Assembly (NCBI GenBank): GCA_029215795.1 | Contig: JARDYH010000005.1 | Location: forward strand, 34,850,001 to 34,914,000 | Source: Anniella stebbinsi | Lineage: Eukaryota; Chordata; Lepidosauria; Squamata; Anniellidae | Direction: 5' to 3' | DNA length: 64,000 nt | In this document: piece by piece, positions 54,396 through 63,690 of the stretch | Position numbering within the stretch: position 1 is the first letter of the stretch | How the letters are laid out: every line of letters starts with the position of its first letter | The notes under the pieces: generated by a model | The model's input: only the letters and a program-made list of their open reading frames with translations | Told to the model about the DNA's origin: nothing | Databases searched by the model: none | Program-made: the position numbers and the translations under genes

Positions 54396-54484
54396 TGTAA
54401 TATGTGTTTATTAGGGGTTGGATCCAGAGCTGTATGAGCAGAAGGCCACTCAAGCAATTGGACTTTCCCACCTCCCTACTGTGC

Positions 54485-54804
54485 TAGGGTGACCAGATAA
54501 AATCCAGGTCAGGGCTCCTGTAACTTTAACAGTTGTAGAGAAAAGGGAATTTCAGCCAGTGTCATTTGTATGCAATTAGTTCCTGGTGAAATTCCCTCTT
54601 CATCACAACTGTTAAAGTTGCAGGGGCCCTGCCTTCTTTTGTATATGGTCACTCTAGTATAGTGCCTACACCTTTAACTGTTGTGATGAAGAGGGAATTT
54701 CACCAGGAACTAATTACATACAAATGACACTGGCTGAAATTCCCTTTTCTCTACAACTGTTAAAGTTACATGAGCCCTGATCTGGATTTTATCTGGTCAG
54801 CCTA
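54485..54804. mobile_element. Palindromic hAT MITE (CCAGATAAAATCC end subtype)
   Basis: Starts TAGGGTGACCAGATAAAATC and ends GATTTTATCTGGTCAGCCTA. Flanking octamers TACTGTGC and TGCTGTGC agree at 7 of 8. 320 bp; loop orientation as in copy 1 at 7901. Confidence 0.92.
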
Positions 54805-54812
54805 TGCTGTGC

Positions 54813-55367
54813 TCTCCCTCTGCCCCCCCCCAAAGTTTCAAGGACCTCCTGAGCAGCATAGGTTGTGGTGCCGGGGATGAATTGGCCAAAATTGAATAGA
54901 GGCACCCCTACTTCCCAACCAAAACTATCAAGCAGCTTACAATTGTGGGTTGGATCCAAATCTCCCAATGCTATGGAGCAGATCTGAGGGTGCATGGGCA
55001 GCTGCAATGGGAAGAGAGGAGATGGAAGTCCATTTCCAAAAGTAGTGTCCTTTTGCTGGTGAAACAAAGGATCTGGACTGAACCCGATATGTTCAAAAAC
55101 AACACAGTGCAATATAATGGAATTAGCAAATAACCCTTTAAAGGATGGTCATCTGCAAATGTTTAGGCAAATGAGAGAATTTTATTGGCTACTGCTCCTC
55201 AGTTTCTTTGCCACTGGCATCTTCTGAAACATGTTCTTCTTCTGCTTAACCGCTAAGGGGAAATGAGCCTTGTCCTCCTCTGCCTCAAGTCAACCCTACT
55301 GTTGGCATGAGATAGAAAAGGAATAGAAACCGTTTTTAATATTGAATTGAAAGAGCTATTGACTAAG
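54813..55367. other. Anonymous DNA
   Basis: No gene recognised; the 107-codon minus-strand frame near 54.8-55.1 kb has no domain. Some phrases (GGGTTGGATCCAAATCT) resemble those near 23977, hinting at an old shared repeat. Confidence 0.35.
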
Positions 55368-55456
55368 ACTGCAATCCAAAGCACGTTGACGAGAGAATGA
55401 GCTGAAATTAATGCAATAGGAGTTACTTTTGAGTAAACATGCGTAGGGTCATGCTG
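55368..55456. repeat. Dispersed repeat, AGTTACTTTTGAGTAAACAT family
   Basis: ACTGCAATCCAAAGCACG at the left and GAGTTACTTTTGAGTAAACA at the right follow the order of the 38325 copy; degraded. Confidence 0.5.
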
Positions 55457-55611
55457 CACACCTCCCAAAATCCTTACTTTGCACAAGGCATCTGTCCAAA
55501 GTAGCTGGCGCCAGCAATGGCCCGTGTCACCAGAAATTATGCTGCCTTCCAATTTTGAAATAGGAGAATTCCGAATGGAGCTCTTATTCACTTGCCAACA
55601 GCAGCACACCT

Positions 55612-55700
55612 TCCTCCATTTAAACCGCCCAGAAAGCTTTGGCTATGGGGTGATACAGAAATGAAATAAATAATAATAAACAATAAATAAAGCAGGGATA
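55612..55700 (+). mobile_element. LINE 3' tail fragment, sense
   Basis: AAACCGCCCAGAAAGCTTTG, GCTATGGGGTGATACAGAAA and an ATGAAATAAATAATAATAAA tail match the sense version of the tail at 53984 and 28465. Confidence 0.65.
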
Positions 55701-55714
55701 AAAAAAACCTCAGG

Positions 55715-55965
55715 CCCATAGGCCACATCCAGCCAACTGGGGTTCTCAATGTGGCCCTCAGGTGGCCACACCCATTCCTCTGGCTCCACCCACTTCCTGT
55801 GACTATCGATGAGTTGGTAATTTTGTATAATTTTATGTCCCAAGGCTTAGTTACTGGCTCTGAGCTAAAATAGGCCCTGTTGCCACTCTTGACTTTGGCC
55901 CCACTTGCCAATGGAATGCACACACACTCGAAGCTTTTTCAAAATAGAATCCGGCCCACCTCTGA
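55715..55965. repeat. Possible dispersed repeat shared with 57590-57930
   Basis: TCTCAATGTGGCCCTCAGGT, CCCAAGGCTTAGTTACTGGC and TTGACTTTGGCCCCACTTGC parallel GTCTCAATATAGCTCTCG, CCCATAGCTTAGTCACTGGC and CCTTTGGTCCCGCCCACC at 57600-57870. The class is unknown. Confidence 0.45.
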
Positions 55966-56348
55966 TTTAACCGTTGTTGCAGCTGGAACCATCATTGGTG
56001 ACCAAAATGGCTGACACCTGACCCAATGGTGATGCTAATGATGTCTGACATGTCTCCAACATTACCAGGACTACGACATATGTCCAGCTGGCAGAATGTC
56101 TTTCTTCATCATTATAGTCTTGATGAGTTTCTATATATTATTTCATGAGCGCATATGAATAATTTACACATATGTAAATGCTCCAGAACTGAATACAACT
56201 ATTTTATTTTATTTTGAAAAGTCTGAAAACCTACATTTTGCACATTGCTGAAGTTGTCTCTCTCTTTTTGTTTTTACTGGAATTCTATTGATTTTTTAAA
56301 ACACTTCAGGAATCTGGCACTCTGAAAGGCAACAATTCCCACAAACCG

Positions 56349-57224
56349 CTGGGAGAGATCATCCGGAGGCATGGGGCGGGGTGCTATCAATACGCTGATG
56401 ACACCCAAATATATTTCTCTCTGCCTTTGACAACAGCGTCAGCTAAGGATAGTGTGTCTCCTCTGAATGAATGCTTGGAGGCGGTAATGGGCTGGATGAG
56501 GAAAAACAAACTGAAGCTGAATCCAGACAAGACGGAGGTGCTTACTGTCAAAGGCCACAACCTGGGGTTGGAGGTGTGTCAACCAGTTCTGGATGGAGTT
56601 ACACTCAGCTTGGGGGTGCTCCTGGATCCGTCGCTCCAAATGACAGCCCAGATAGATGCGACAGCCAGGAGTGCCTACTATCAGCTTCGGCTGATACACC
56701 AGCTGCGCCCCTTCCTAGAGTTGGAAGACCTAAAATCAGTAGTGCACGTGCTGGTAACTTCGAGGCTCGACTTCTGCAATGTGCTGTACATAGGGCTACC
56801 TCTGTGCCTAGTCCGGAAACTTCAACTAGTTCAAAATATGGCAGCCAGGTTGGTCACCGGTACACCTAGGGGTGACCACATTACACCAGTTTTAAAATCT
56901 CTTCACTGGCTGCCAATCAGTTTCCAGGCGAAGTACAAAGTGTTGGTTATTACCTTTAAAGCCCTACATGGTTTGGGTCCAGGTTACCTACGGGATCACC
57001 TTCTCCCATACAATCTGTCCTGCACGCTCAGGTCCTCTGGGAAGAATTTACTACAGTCAACAAGAACTAGACTAACAACCGTTACCCAGAGGACCTTCTC
57101 TTCTGCCGCTCCCAGATTGTGGAATGACCTGCCGGGAGAGCTTCGCCAACTCACCAGTCTTCAGGAATTTAAAATATCTATAAAGACTGATCTCTTCTGG
57201 CAGGCCTACCCAGATGAATTTTAA
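56349..57224 (+). pseudogene. LINE RT fragment with intact YADD, open frame
   Basis: A 292-codon frame without stops, reading LGEIIRRHGAGCYQYADDTQ at its start, then WMRKNKLKLNPDKTEVL, RLDFCNVLYIGLPLCLVRKL, HWLPISFQAKYKVL and the terminal FSSAAPRLWNDLPGELRQL and KTDLFWQAYPDEF. The catalytic YADD is present, but the fingers and palm blocks (DLSAAFD, GIPQG) and the endonuclease are absent because of 5' truncation. It therefore cannot encode an enzyme. The undamaged frame suggests a recent insertion. Confidence 0.93.
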
Positions 57225-57360
57225 AGTGTTTCATTGGTGTTTTATTGGTATTTTAATGATGTATTTGGTTTTATGTGCTTTTAATCAGTTTTGTATCTTA
57301 TGTTTGATGCTGTTCCCCGCCTCGATCCATTGGGAGAGGCGGGTAATAAATAAATAAATA

Positions 57361-57401
<41 letters not shown>

Positions 57402-57402
57402 G
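56349..57402 (+). mobile_element. L2/CR1-like LINE, 5'-truncated at the catalytic block
   Basis: Plus-strand copy of the same family as 18829 and 38800. It begins just upstream of the YADD block, runs through the C-terminal region and a 3' UTR with GTTCCCCGCCTCGATCC and GAGAGGCGGGTAATAAATAA, and ends in (ATT)n at 57361-57402. Together with the 18829 copy it lacks the 21-base segment present at 39563-39584. Confidence 0.93.
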
Positions 57403-58005
57403 GCAAAACTGCCACCCTTTCTCTGACTAGTACTCTGGGCATGATCCCTCTTTCCATACATTTCCAGAAGTCTCAGTGGAGCTCCTCCATCTGCTTACCA
57501 TCAGTACTCAGCCGGGTGCCAGTGCACCACAGAACAACAGCTGTGATACATGATGGGAGTCCAGTACATTACCTACTATGGTGGGTGTGAAGAACCTCAA
57601 GCCTGGAGCAAAATCAGGGGGTCTCAATATAGCTCTCGGGGGGGGGGGTTCCCAGAAGGCTATATCCCTTTCCCTGGCCCCACTGTTTTCCCTACAGCCA
57701 CTGATCATTTGGTGAGTTTCCTAATATTTGTGCAGTTCCCCCACCCCATAGCTTAGTCACTGGCAGTAAGAGCCTTAAGCTGATATTTTTGACCTGCCCC
57801 CTTTTGCCTTAAGTTGGTATTTTTGGCCTGCCCCGTTTTGCCTTTGGTCCCGCCCACCACTGTTACGTGGCCCCTGAGTGCTTCTCTGAACTGGAATTCC
57901 GCCCTTGAGTTGAAAGGAGATTGACACCCCTGTACTATAGAAAGCCTGCCTGGCCCTGGGGAGAGCAAAACCAGTGGATGGACATACAGAAGGAATATAT
58001 ATTGA
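57403..58005. other. Intergenic DNA including a possible dispersed repeat
   Basis: 57590-57930 shares an old repeat with 55715-55965 and contains an internal direct repeat (GATATTTTTGACCTGCCCCC and GGTATTTTTGGCCTGCCCCG). No gene recognised. Confidence 0.4.
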
Positions 58006-58571
58006 GAGCCAGTGTGGTGTAGTGCCTAGAGTAGGCTGACCAGATAAAATCCAGGTCAGGGCTCCTGTAACTTTAACAGTTGTAGAGAAAAGGGAATTTC
58101 AGCCAGAGTAATTTGTATGCAATTAGTTCCTGGTGATATTCCCTCTTCATCACAACAGTTAAAGGTGCAGGCACTATACTAGAGTGACCATATACAAAAG
58201 AAGGCAGGGCCCCTGCACCTTTAACTGTTGTGATGAAGAGGGAATTTCACCAGGAACTAATTGCATACAAATGACACTGGCTGAAATTCCCTTTTCTCTA
58301 CAACTGTTAAAGTTACAGGAGCCCTGACCTGGATTTTATCTGGTCAGCCTAGAGAGTGATGGACTGAGAGTCGGGAGATCTGGGTTCTAGTCCCCAGTCA
58401 GCCATGAAACTCCCTGGGTGACTTTGGGCCAGTCACAGACTCTCAGTCCAACATACCTCACACAGTTGTTGTTCTGAGGATAAAATGGAGAAGAGGAGGA
58501 TTATGTACACTGCCTTGGGTTCCTTGGAGGAAAAAAGGTGGGATTTAAACGTAATAAATAAATAAATTGGC
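58006..58571 (+). mobile_element. tRNA-derived SINE (type A) split by a MITE
   Basis: The head GAGCCAGTGTGGTGTAGTGC stops at 58031 and resumes at 58352 with AGTGATGGACTGAGAGTCGG, then box B GATCTGGGTTCTAGTCCCC, body and tail ending AATAAATAAATAAATT. The interrupted promoter lies between box A and box B, so this SINE could not be transcribed normally after the insertion. Confidence 0.9.
58032..58351. mobile_element. Palindromic hAT MITE inside a SINE, inverted loop
   Basis: Starts TAGGCTGACCAGATAAAATC and ends GATTTTATCTGGTCAGCCTA. The left flank octamer is GCCTAGAG. On the right the same octamer overlaps the element's final GCCTA, as though a tandem GCCTAGCCTA at the junction had collapsed to one GCCTA. 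The loop reads CTATACTAGAGTGACCATAT, the reverse of its orientation in the copies at 7901, 54485 and 61903. Confidence 0.9.
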
Positions 58572-59263
58572 CAACAACTGGTAATTGACAACCCATTGGG
58601 GTGCATGCATGCCTAGCTAAGGACTGATGGAAAAAGGGCTGCATTAAGTCCTATGAGGATCCTTCTCTCCTGCATGGGTGGGAAGATGGATGGTGCCCAT
58701 GACTTCTCATTTCAAAAGCCAATTCAACTTTTCTGTGGAAATGAAATCACAGTTGTTGATTTGTGGTGTCATGAGAAGGGAATCTGTAGAGCGTTGGGAA
58801 TGGGCAATGTGTGTGTTGGCAGTTGGAATATTATTCGTTGCCTTGAACTGTGTCAGATTTTGGCAGGTTTTCCACTGCCAGCCAGGAAGAGGAGGGCGAG
58901 AAGGAAAAGACATGCTCTGAACCAAAGCAAATTTAAAACAGGGGGGTTGAAGTCAATAAAGAAGAGTAAGTTGAGCTTTCTCTCACCTTCTTCTGTAACA
59001 TGCCTGAAAATATTGAAATACTTGGGGAAGGGAAAGGAAATGTGCCCTCCCTCCGGCTTGTATGACTAGCTCTTTGCAGACCACCTCCTGACCCTGGCAG
59101 CCACTCAGGAGTCACATTTTTCCAAATGAGAAATCTCTGCATGAGTGACAAGTCCCCACGGCTCCAGGAAGCATAAAGCAGCTCTTTTTTCCCAGGTGTC
59201 AGAGGCTTTGCTTTTAGGCCTGGTTGTTTATTTCATTGCCTAAGCTTATTCTTGGCCCTGCCA
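58572..59263. other. Intergenic DNA, no gene recognised
   Basis: A 138-codon plus-strand frame (58653-59069) has no recognisable domain, and overlapping frames on both strands argue against coding. No repeat family is evident. Confidence 0.4.
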
Positions 59264-59320
59264 AAATAACAACAACAATAACAAAACAACAACAACAAAA
59301 CAACAACAACAACAACAAGA
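59264..59320. repeat. (AAC)n microsatellite
   Basis: AAC units interrupted by AAAAC and ATAAC. Confidence 0.93.
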
Positions 59321-59451
59321 GGGAGCATCACATTGCACCACCTGTTAAAATGCCAGAGTTGAGGCCATGGACCAATGCCTGGTTTTGCACAAAAGAAGAG
59401 CCCCCAGTTCACCTTCCTGTCTTATGACAGACATCTTATGACAAGACAGTC

Positions 59452-59689
59452 AGGGCTGGTGTCAAGGGTAGGCATGGCCGGGCACCTGCCAAGAATCTGC
59501 ATCCAAGCATGGGCCCTTCTCTTCACGACTGCAACCTGCTTGTTCCCCTGCCTCTTGCTCTGCCCCGGGCAATGGTGGTTGTGGTGAGGAGAAGCAGTGG
59601 ATGCCACTGCCTGCTTGCTCACCTGTCTCCCTGCCTGCCAAGCCATCAAGTGGTGGCAATGATAAGAAAGTAGAGGAGGAGCAAGAGCA
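59452..59689 (+). repeat. Dispersed repeat, GGGTAGGCATGG family, uninterrupted copy
   Basis: CAGGGCTGGTGTCAAGGGTA, GGCACCTGCCAAGAATCTGC, CTTGTTCCCCTGCCTCTTGC and GTGGTGGCAATGATAAGAAA match both halves of 13656-14450. It is joined directly to a truncated MITE at 59690. Confidence 0.65.
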
Positions 59690-59882
59690 GTTAAAGTTGC
59701 AGGGGCCCTGCCTTCTTTTGTATATGGTCACTCTAGTATAGTGCCTGCAACTTTAACTGTTGTGATGAAAAGGGAATTTCACCAGGAACTAATTGCATAC
59801 AAATGACCCTGGCTGAAATTCCATTTTCTCTACAACTGTTAAAGTTACATGAGCCCTGTCCTCCTTTTCATATGGTCAGCCT
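59690..59882. mobile_element. Palindromic hAT MITE, left arm missing
   Basis: Begins inside the left arm (AGTTAAAGTTGCAGGGGCCC), includes the loop GTATATGGTCACTCTAGTAT and the full right arm, and ends CATATGGTCAGCCTA. About 130 bases of the left arm are gone at the junction with the upstream repeat. Confidence 0.88.
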
Positions 59883-60400
59883 AGGGATGATGGGAACAGT
59901 AGTCAAACACATCTCAAGGGCAACAGATTGGGGAAGGCTTGTGGTGTGGAATCCAGTCCTTGTACTACAAAGCAGGATGACATACTTCAGTCTGGTTCAT
60001 GGTAACCCACTTGGCCTTCATGTGATGGAGAAGTAGTGAGAACACATCTACACTCACTTTGCCATACATAGATGTAAACCCTATGTATACATACCCATAT
60101 GTGCGATGGCTTTATTAGTCTGACCTTTCTCCCCTTGGATTGTGCAAATCAAGCCGCCATGCGTACTGGGTTCCACATGGAATGCCTGCATAATGGAGGT
60201 AATGGGAAGTTTAAACCACTCCTCTGTGTGAAAACACACTGGGCCACCATGGTTAGGCCACCAACCCTTTAGTAGCAAGTGGTTAGTGAGCTTTTTAAAA
60301 CTGTGGTTATGTAGCCACCATGGTTGGGAATGGCTCACACCAATCGCTAAGCCATAATGTTGAGCTCAAAACGCTTAACCATCGTGGTTTAGCATGTTGT
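59883..60400. other. Anonymous DNA with a foldback MITE remnant
   Basis: 59882-59942 (GGGATGATGGGAACAGTAGT, TTGGGGAAGGCTTG) resembles the right arm of the 53487 family. About 60230-60400 has repeated ACCATGGTTAGGCC / CCACCATGGTTGGG phrases. No gene. Confidence 0.4.
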
Positions 60401-60408
60401 CTGATTTA

Positions 60409-61482
60409 TAGGGTGTCCAGATCGCCCGGGGTTTCCCAGTCCTAACCAGGTAACCTGGGGTGATCTGGGGCGACCGGGGGGCGGCAGGGCAAACCAGGGC
60501 TGTGGGGGGTCACGCGGCGGCGGTGGCGGAGAGTGGCGGCAGAGAGCAGCAGACCCGGTAGGTCCAGGCTGGGTTTTTTGGGGGGTGGATGGCTTGGTGG
60601 TGGGGTTTTGGGTGAGGGGGACCCCCCCCGCCACTACCTGCTGGGGCGTCCGCTTCCCTCCAGTATTCGAATCTACTGAGAAACAGGCTTCGCGGCCTGT
60701 CCCTCAGTAGCGCGCCAGGTGATGACGTCATCACCCAGCGCTCTACTGAGAACTAGGCCGTGAGGCCTGTTTTTCAGTAGATCGGAGTACTGGAGGAAAG
60801 TGGCCGCTCCGGCAGGTAAGTGGGCCCCCCTCCCCCCTCTCCACCCTCGCGTTCCTCACCTGACGGGGCAGCCGCTTCCCTCCGGTGCTCAAATCTACTG
60901 AGAAACAGCTTTTGCGGCCTGTCCCTCAGTAGTGCGTCAGGTGATGATATCATCACCTGGCGTGCTACTGAGGGGCAGGCTGCGAAGCCTGTTTCTCAGT
61001 AGATTTGAGCACCGGAAGGAAGCAGCTGCCCCGGCAGGAAAGTGGGGGGCCCTCCCGCTTCCCACTCCTTACCTGCCGGGGCGGCCGCTTCCCTCCAGTG
61101 CTCGAATCTACTGAGAAACAGGCTTTGCAGCCTGTCCCTCAGTAGCGTGCCGGGTGATGACGTCATCTTACCTGCCGGGACTGTCCGCTGGGGTCCGCTG
61201 GCGTCCGCAAGCGCCAGCGGACGGCAGCGGACAGCCCCAGCTGGTAAGCCCCCTCCCCCCCTCGCTGTGTTTTTTTTGGGGGGTGGCTTGGTGGTGGTTG
61301 GGTTTGTTTCAGGTGGGGGGTGGAGGGGGGGTATCAGATCTGCTTGTTGGCCGCATGGCGGGCAGCCTTTTTTAAAATATATATTTTAAGTTTTGGGGGT
61401 GGGTGGGCACGCCCCCTTTGGGCGGCCATTTTGGGTGGCCTTTTTGGACCGGGATTTTGTGTTCCAAAATCTGGTCACCCTA
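60409..61482. mobile_element. Modular GC-rich hAT-like element with TAGGGTGTCCAGAT end
   Basis: Starts TAGGGTGTCCAGATC and ends ATCTGGTCACCCTA, an inverted pair of about 14 bases. The flanks TCTGATTT(A) and TCTGAACA agree only in TCTGA, so the target duplication is decayed or absent. The interior is a series of palindromic modules like those in the GATCC-rich family, for example AATCTACTGAGAAACAGGCT mirrored by GCCTGTTTTTCAGTAGAT around GATGACGTCATC (centre 60726). A second such module lies at about 60870-61020 and a half-module near 61080-61165. It carries one CAGGTAAG (60813-60820) and CTTACCTG words. It thus shares interior modules with a family that has different ends. Confidence 0.78.
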
Positions 61483-61894
61483 TCTGAACAGGGCCGTAGA
61501 GTAAAAGGCTAGGGTAACATTTTCCTAGGGGTGCTGCAGGAGCAATGCTACCCCTCTAAGATTTACCTTGAGGTCCTTCAAAGTTCCTACCCTCTCTTTG
61601 AAACTAGCACCCCAGGGGTTCACCAAGGAATCCAATTTAAATGGGGTTGGTGTTGGTCCACTTCACCATTGGCTATGCTGGCTAATATTGATGAGAGTTG
61701 TAGGCCAAAACATCTGGAGGGCCCACAAGCTGCCCACCCCCTGATTTAGGAGACATAATTAGGGACCGTGAAAACACATGCACCCTCTCTTCAGCCCAGT
61801 CTCCCTTTCTCACACTTTGACTCTCTCCTCTTCCCAGTGCTCTATTTGTATATATCGCTGAACTGATATGAACCATCTGAAGCTAGCAGATGCT
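61483..61894. other. Anonymous DNA with a foldback MITE remnant at 61672-61745
   Basis: TATGCTGGCTAATATTGATG, AGAGTTGTAGGCCAAAACAT and CTGGAGGGCCCACAAGCTG are a right-arm fragment of the CTCCCATCAT foldback family. No gene recognised. Confidence 0.5.
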
Positions 61895-61902
61895 CCTAAT
61901 TG

Positions 61903-62222
61903 TAGGCTGACCATATGAAAAGGAAGACTGGGCTCACGTAACTTTAACAGTTGTAGAGAAAAGGGAATTTCAGCCAGTGTCATTGGTATGCAATTAGTTC
62001 CTGGTGAAATTCCCTCTTCATCACAATAGTTAAAGTTGCAGGGGCCCTGCCTTCTTTTGTATATGGTCACTCTAGTATAGTGCCTGCACCTTTAACTGTT
62101 GTGATGAAGAGGGAATTTCACCAGGAACTAATTGCATACAAATGACACTGGCTGAAATTCCCTTTTCTCTACCACTGTTAAAGTTACATGAGCCCTGTCC
62201 TTCTTTTCATATGGTCAGCCTA
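61903..62222. mobile_element. Palindromic hAT MITE with intact target duplication
   Basis: Starts TAGGCTGACCATATGAAAAG and ends CTTTTCATATGGTCAGCCTA, with a perfect 8-bp target duplication CCTAATTG (61895-61902 and 62223-62230). 320 bp; loop orientation as at 7901. Confidence 0.94.
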
Positions 62223-62230
62223 CCTAATTG

Positions 62231-62686
62231 ACTATCTGCAATCAGCCTAAAGGCAGGTTTCATATTGTATGCTAGGAGCGCACCCTGGTTTGGTTCAGCC
62301 ATGGTTAAGGTCACTGCAGATATATAACTCCAAACCATAGGTTCCTCCCTGCTCTCTCCAATCAGCAAGCAAGGCATACTTTTCTGGAATAATTGCTGCT
62401 CCAGACTTCAAAAGCTAGTAGGCAAACCAGATCCCATTGAAGTGAACAGAAATTGCAAAAACATGTAGCAAAAGCCTAGAGAGCTCCAAAATGGTGTGTG
62501 TCTGCAGAATACAGATGGAGATGCAGAAAGACAGAAGCTTTTAAAGTTGCACAACCATGCAAGTGGAGGCAGTCACAGATCTGTGCAATGCCCATCAACA
62601 ACTGGGAAATGCTGCATGCAACAAAACAGGGAAACACTCAGTCATGATGCAAGAATTTGCAACCAGGAGCTGCACATGCAACACAA
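62231..62686. other. Anonymous DNA
   Basis: No gene or repeat recognised. Confidence 0.4.
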
Positions 62687-62696
62687 TGTTATTATT

Positions 62697-62731
<35 letters not shown>
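62687..62731. repeat. (TTG)n microsatellite
   Basis: ATT then about twelve TTG units. Confidence 0.95.
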
Positions 62732-62734
<3 letters not shown>

Positions 62735-62800
62735 ATAGATTTATATACTGCTGACTATGTTTAAAAATATCTCTAAGTGGATTGTACATATGTCACAAGC
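62732..62800 (-). mobile_element. Retroposon 3' tail fragment, antisense
   Basis: TTTAATAGATTTATATACTG and CTCTAAGTGGATTGTACAT read in antisense as an AT-rich LINE/SINE tail adjoining the TTG microsatellite. Confidence 0.45.
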
Positions 62801-62937
62801 AATTCTTAATTGGAATAATGAGAGAAAAGTTGCATTACTGGACTAGACTATTTCCTTAGAAACCAGGGGAGTCATGGTAACCTTAGGACGTGAGTTATTA
62901 CTATAGCACAATTCATTGTTGCAGACAGAATGAAGTT

Positions 62938-63035
62938 GATCCCTTAACCGTAGCTCAGAGATGGGAAGTGGGTCACTCCCACATCTCTAGGGCAATTTCC
63001 TCTGTTCTCCCAGAGTAACTATGGTTAAGGGATAC
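62938..63035. repeat. Inverted repeat around CCCTTAACCGTAGCTC
   Basis: ATCCCTTAACCGTAGCTC at the left pairs with GAGTAACTATGGTTAAGGGAT at the right, with a second small inversion (GGGAAGTGGGTCACTCCCACA) between them. It may be a small MITE or a chance foldback. Confidence 0.55.
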
Positions 63036-63560
63036 ATTGGCATCCATATTAACTGCACGTAACCAGGGGTAAATAGAGATGACCAACATGCCACATGGTA
63101 ACATTTACTGGCTTGCACACACACACAAATTCTGGAAACAAGCCCAAATAGTTTTTCTTTTGTTTTGTTTTAAAGCATTGCCATACCTAAACCCTTACCT
63201 GTTTAAGATGGTTATGATATTATGATGTTTTCCCTGTTTAAAAAAAACCAAAACCCTCTCTACTACTGTCAGAAGTGACTTAGGGCAGAGTCCTCTTTGT
63301 TGGAGAGAACAGCACAACCTATATTTCATTCTCCAGATTTCACAAGGCTCAGGCATACACCACTGAGGACGAGCCAGAATCCCACTTTTAATTAATACAC
63401 CTAAAGGCACGGCAGTCATTGTAATGAATATGTAATAGAGAGCAGTCCATTAGTGAAAATAGTTTGTCGACAATTGACAACAATTCTCATTTCAAGTTGC
63501 TGTCAGCATCTTAATCATCCTTTCCCTCCATTATCTATCAGAAATAGCAGGCTGATTTTA
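63036..63560. other. Unique-looking DNA
   Basis: No gene recognised. About 63420-63560 is AT-balanced and non-repetitive (GTTTGTCGACAATTGACAAC) and might be conserved noncoding DNA, untested. Confidence 0.3.
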
Positions 63561-63567
63561 GCTCTAT

Positions 63568-63690
63568 CTTGCTCAGTGTTAGAGCACTGCTTTGCATGTA
63601 GAAGGTCCCAGGTTCAATCCCTGGCTTCTCCAGGTAGGGCTAGGAAAGAATCCCGTCTGAAACCCTGGAGAGCCACTGCCAGTCAGTGAC
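63568..63690 (+). mobile_element. tRNA-Ala-derived SINE (type B), sense
   Basis: GCTCAGTGTTAGAGCACTGC (box A), TTTGCAT at the anticodon-loop position (TGC), and GGTCCCAGGTTCAATCCCTG (box B) reproduce tRNA-Ala(TGC) with a few changes. The SINE body TAGGGCTAGGAAAGAATCCC and AACCCTGGAGAGCCACTGCC follows. The 5' acceptor stem and the distal tail are absent, so it is a truncated retroposon rather than a functional tRNA gene. Confidence 0.9.

Noticed and set aside
58653..59069. 138-codon open frame as a host exon
   Set aside because: No domain and no convincing splice or codon pattern; overlapping frames exist on both strands.
63568..63640. Functional tRNA-Ala gene
   Set aside because: The acceptor stem 5' half is missing and the sequence continues into a SINE body; it is a tRNA-derived retroposon.
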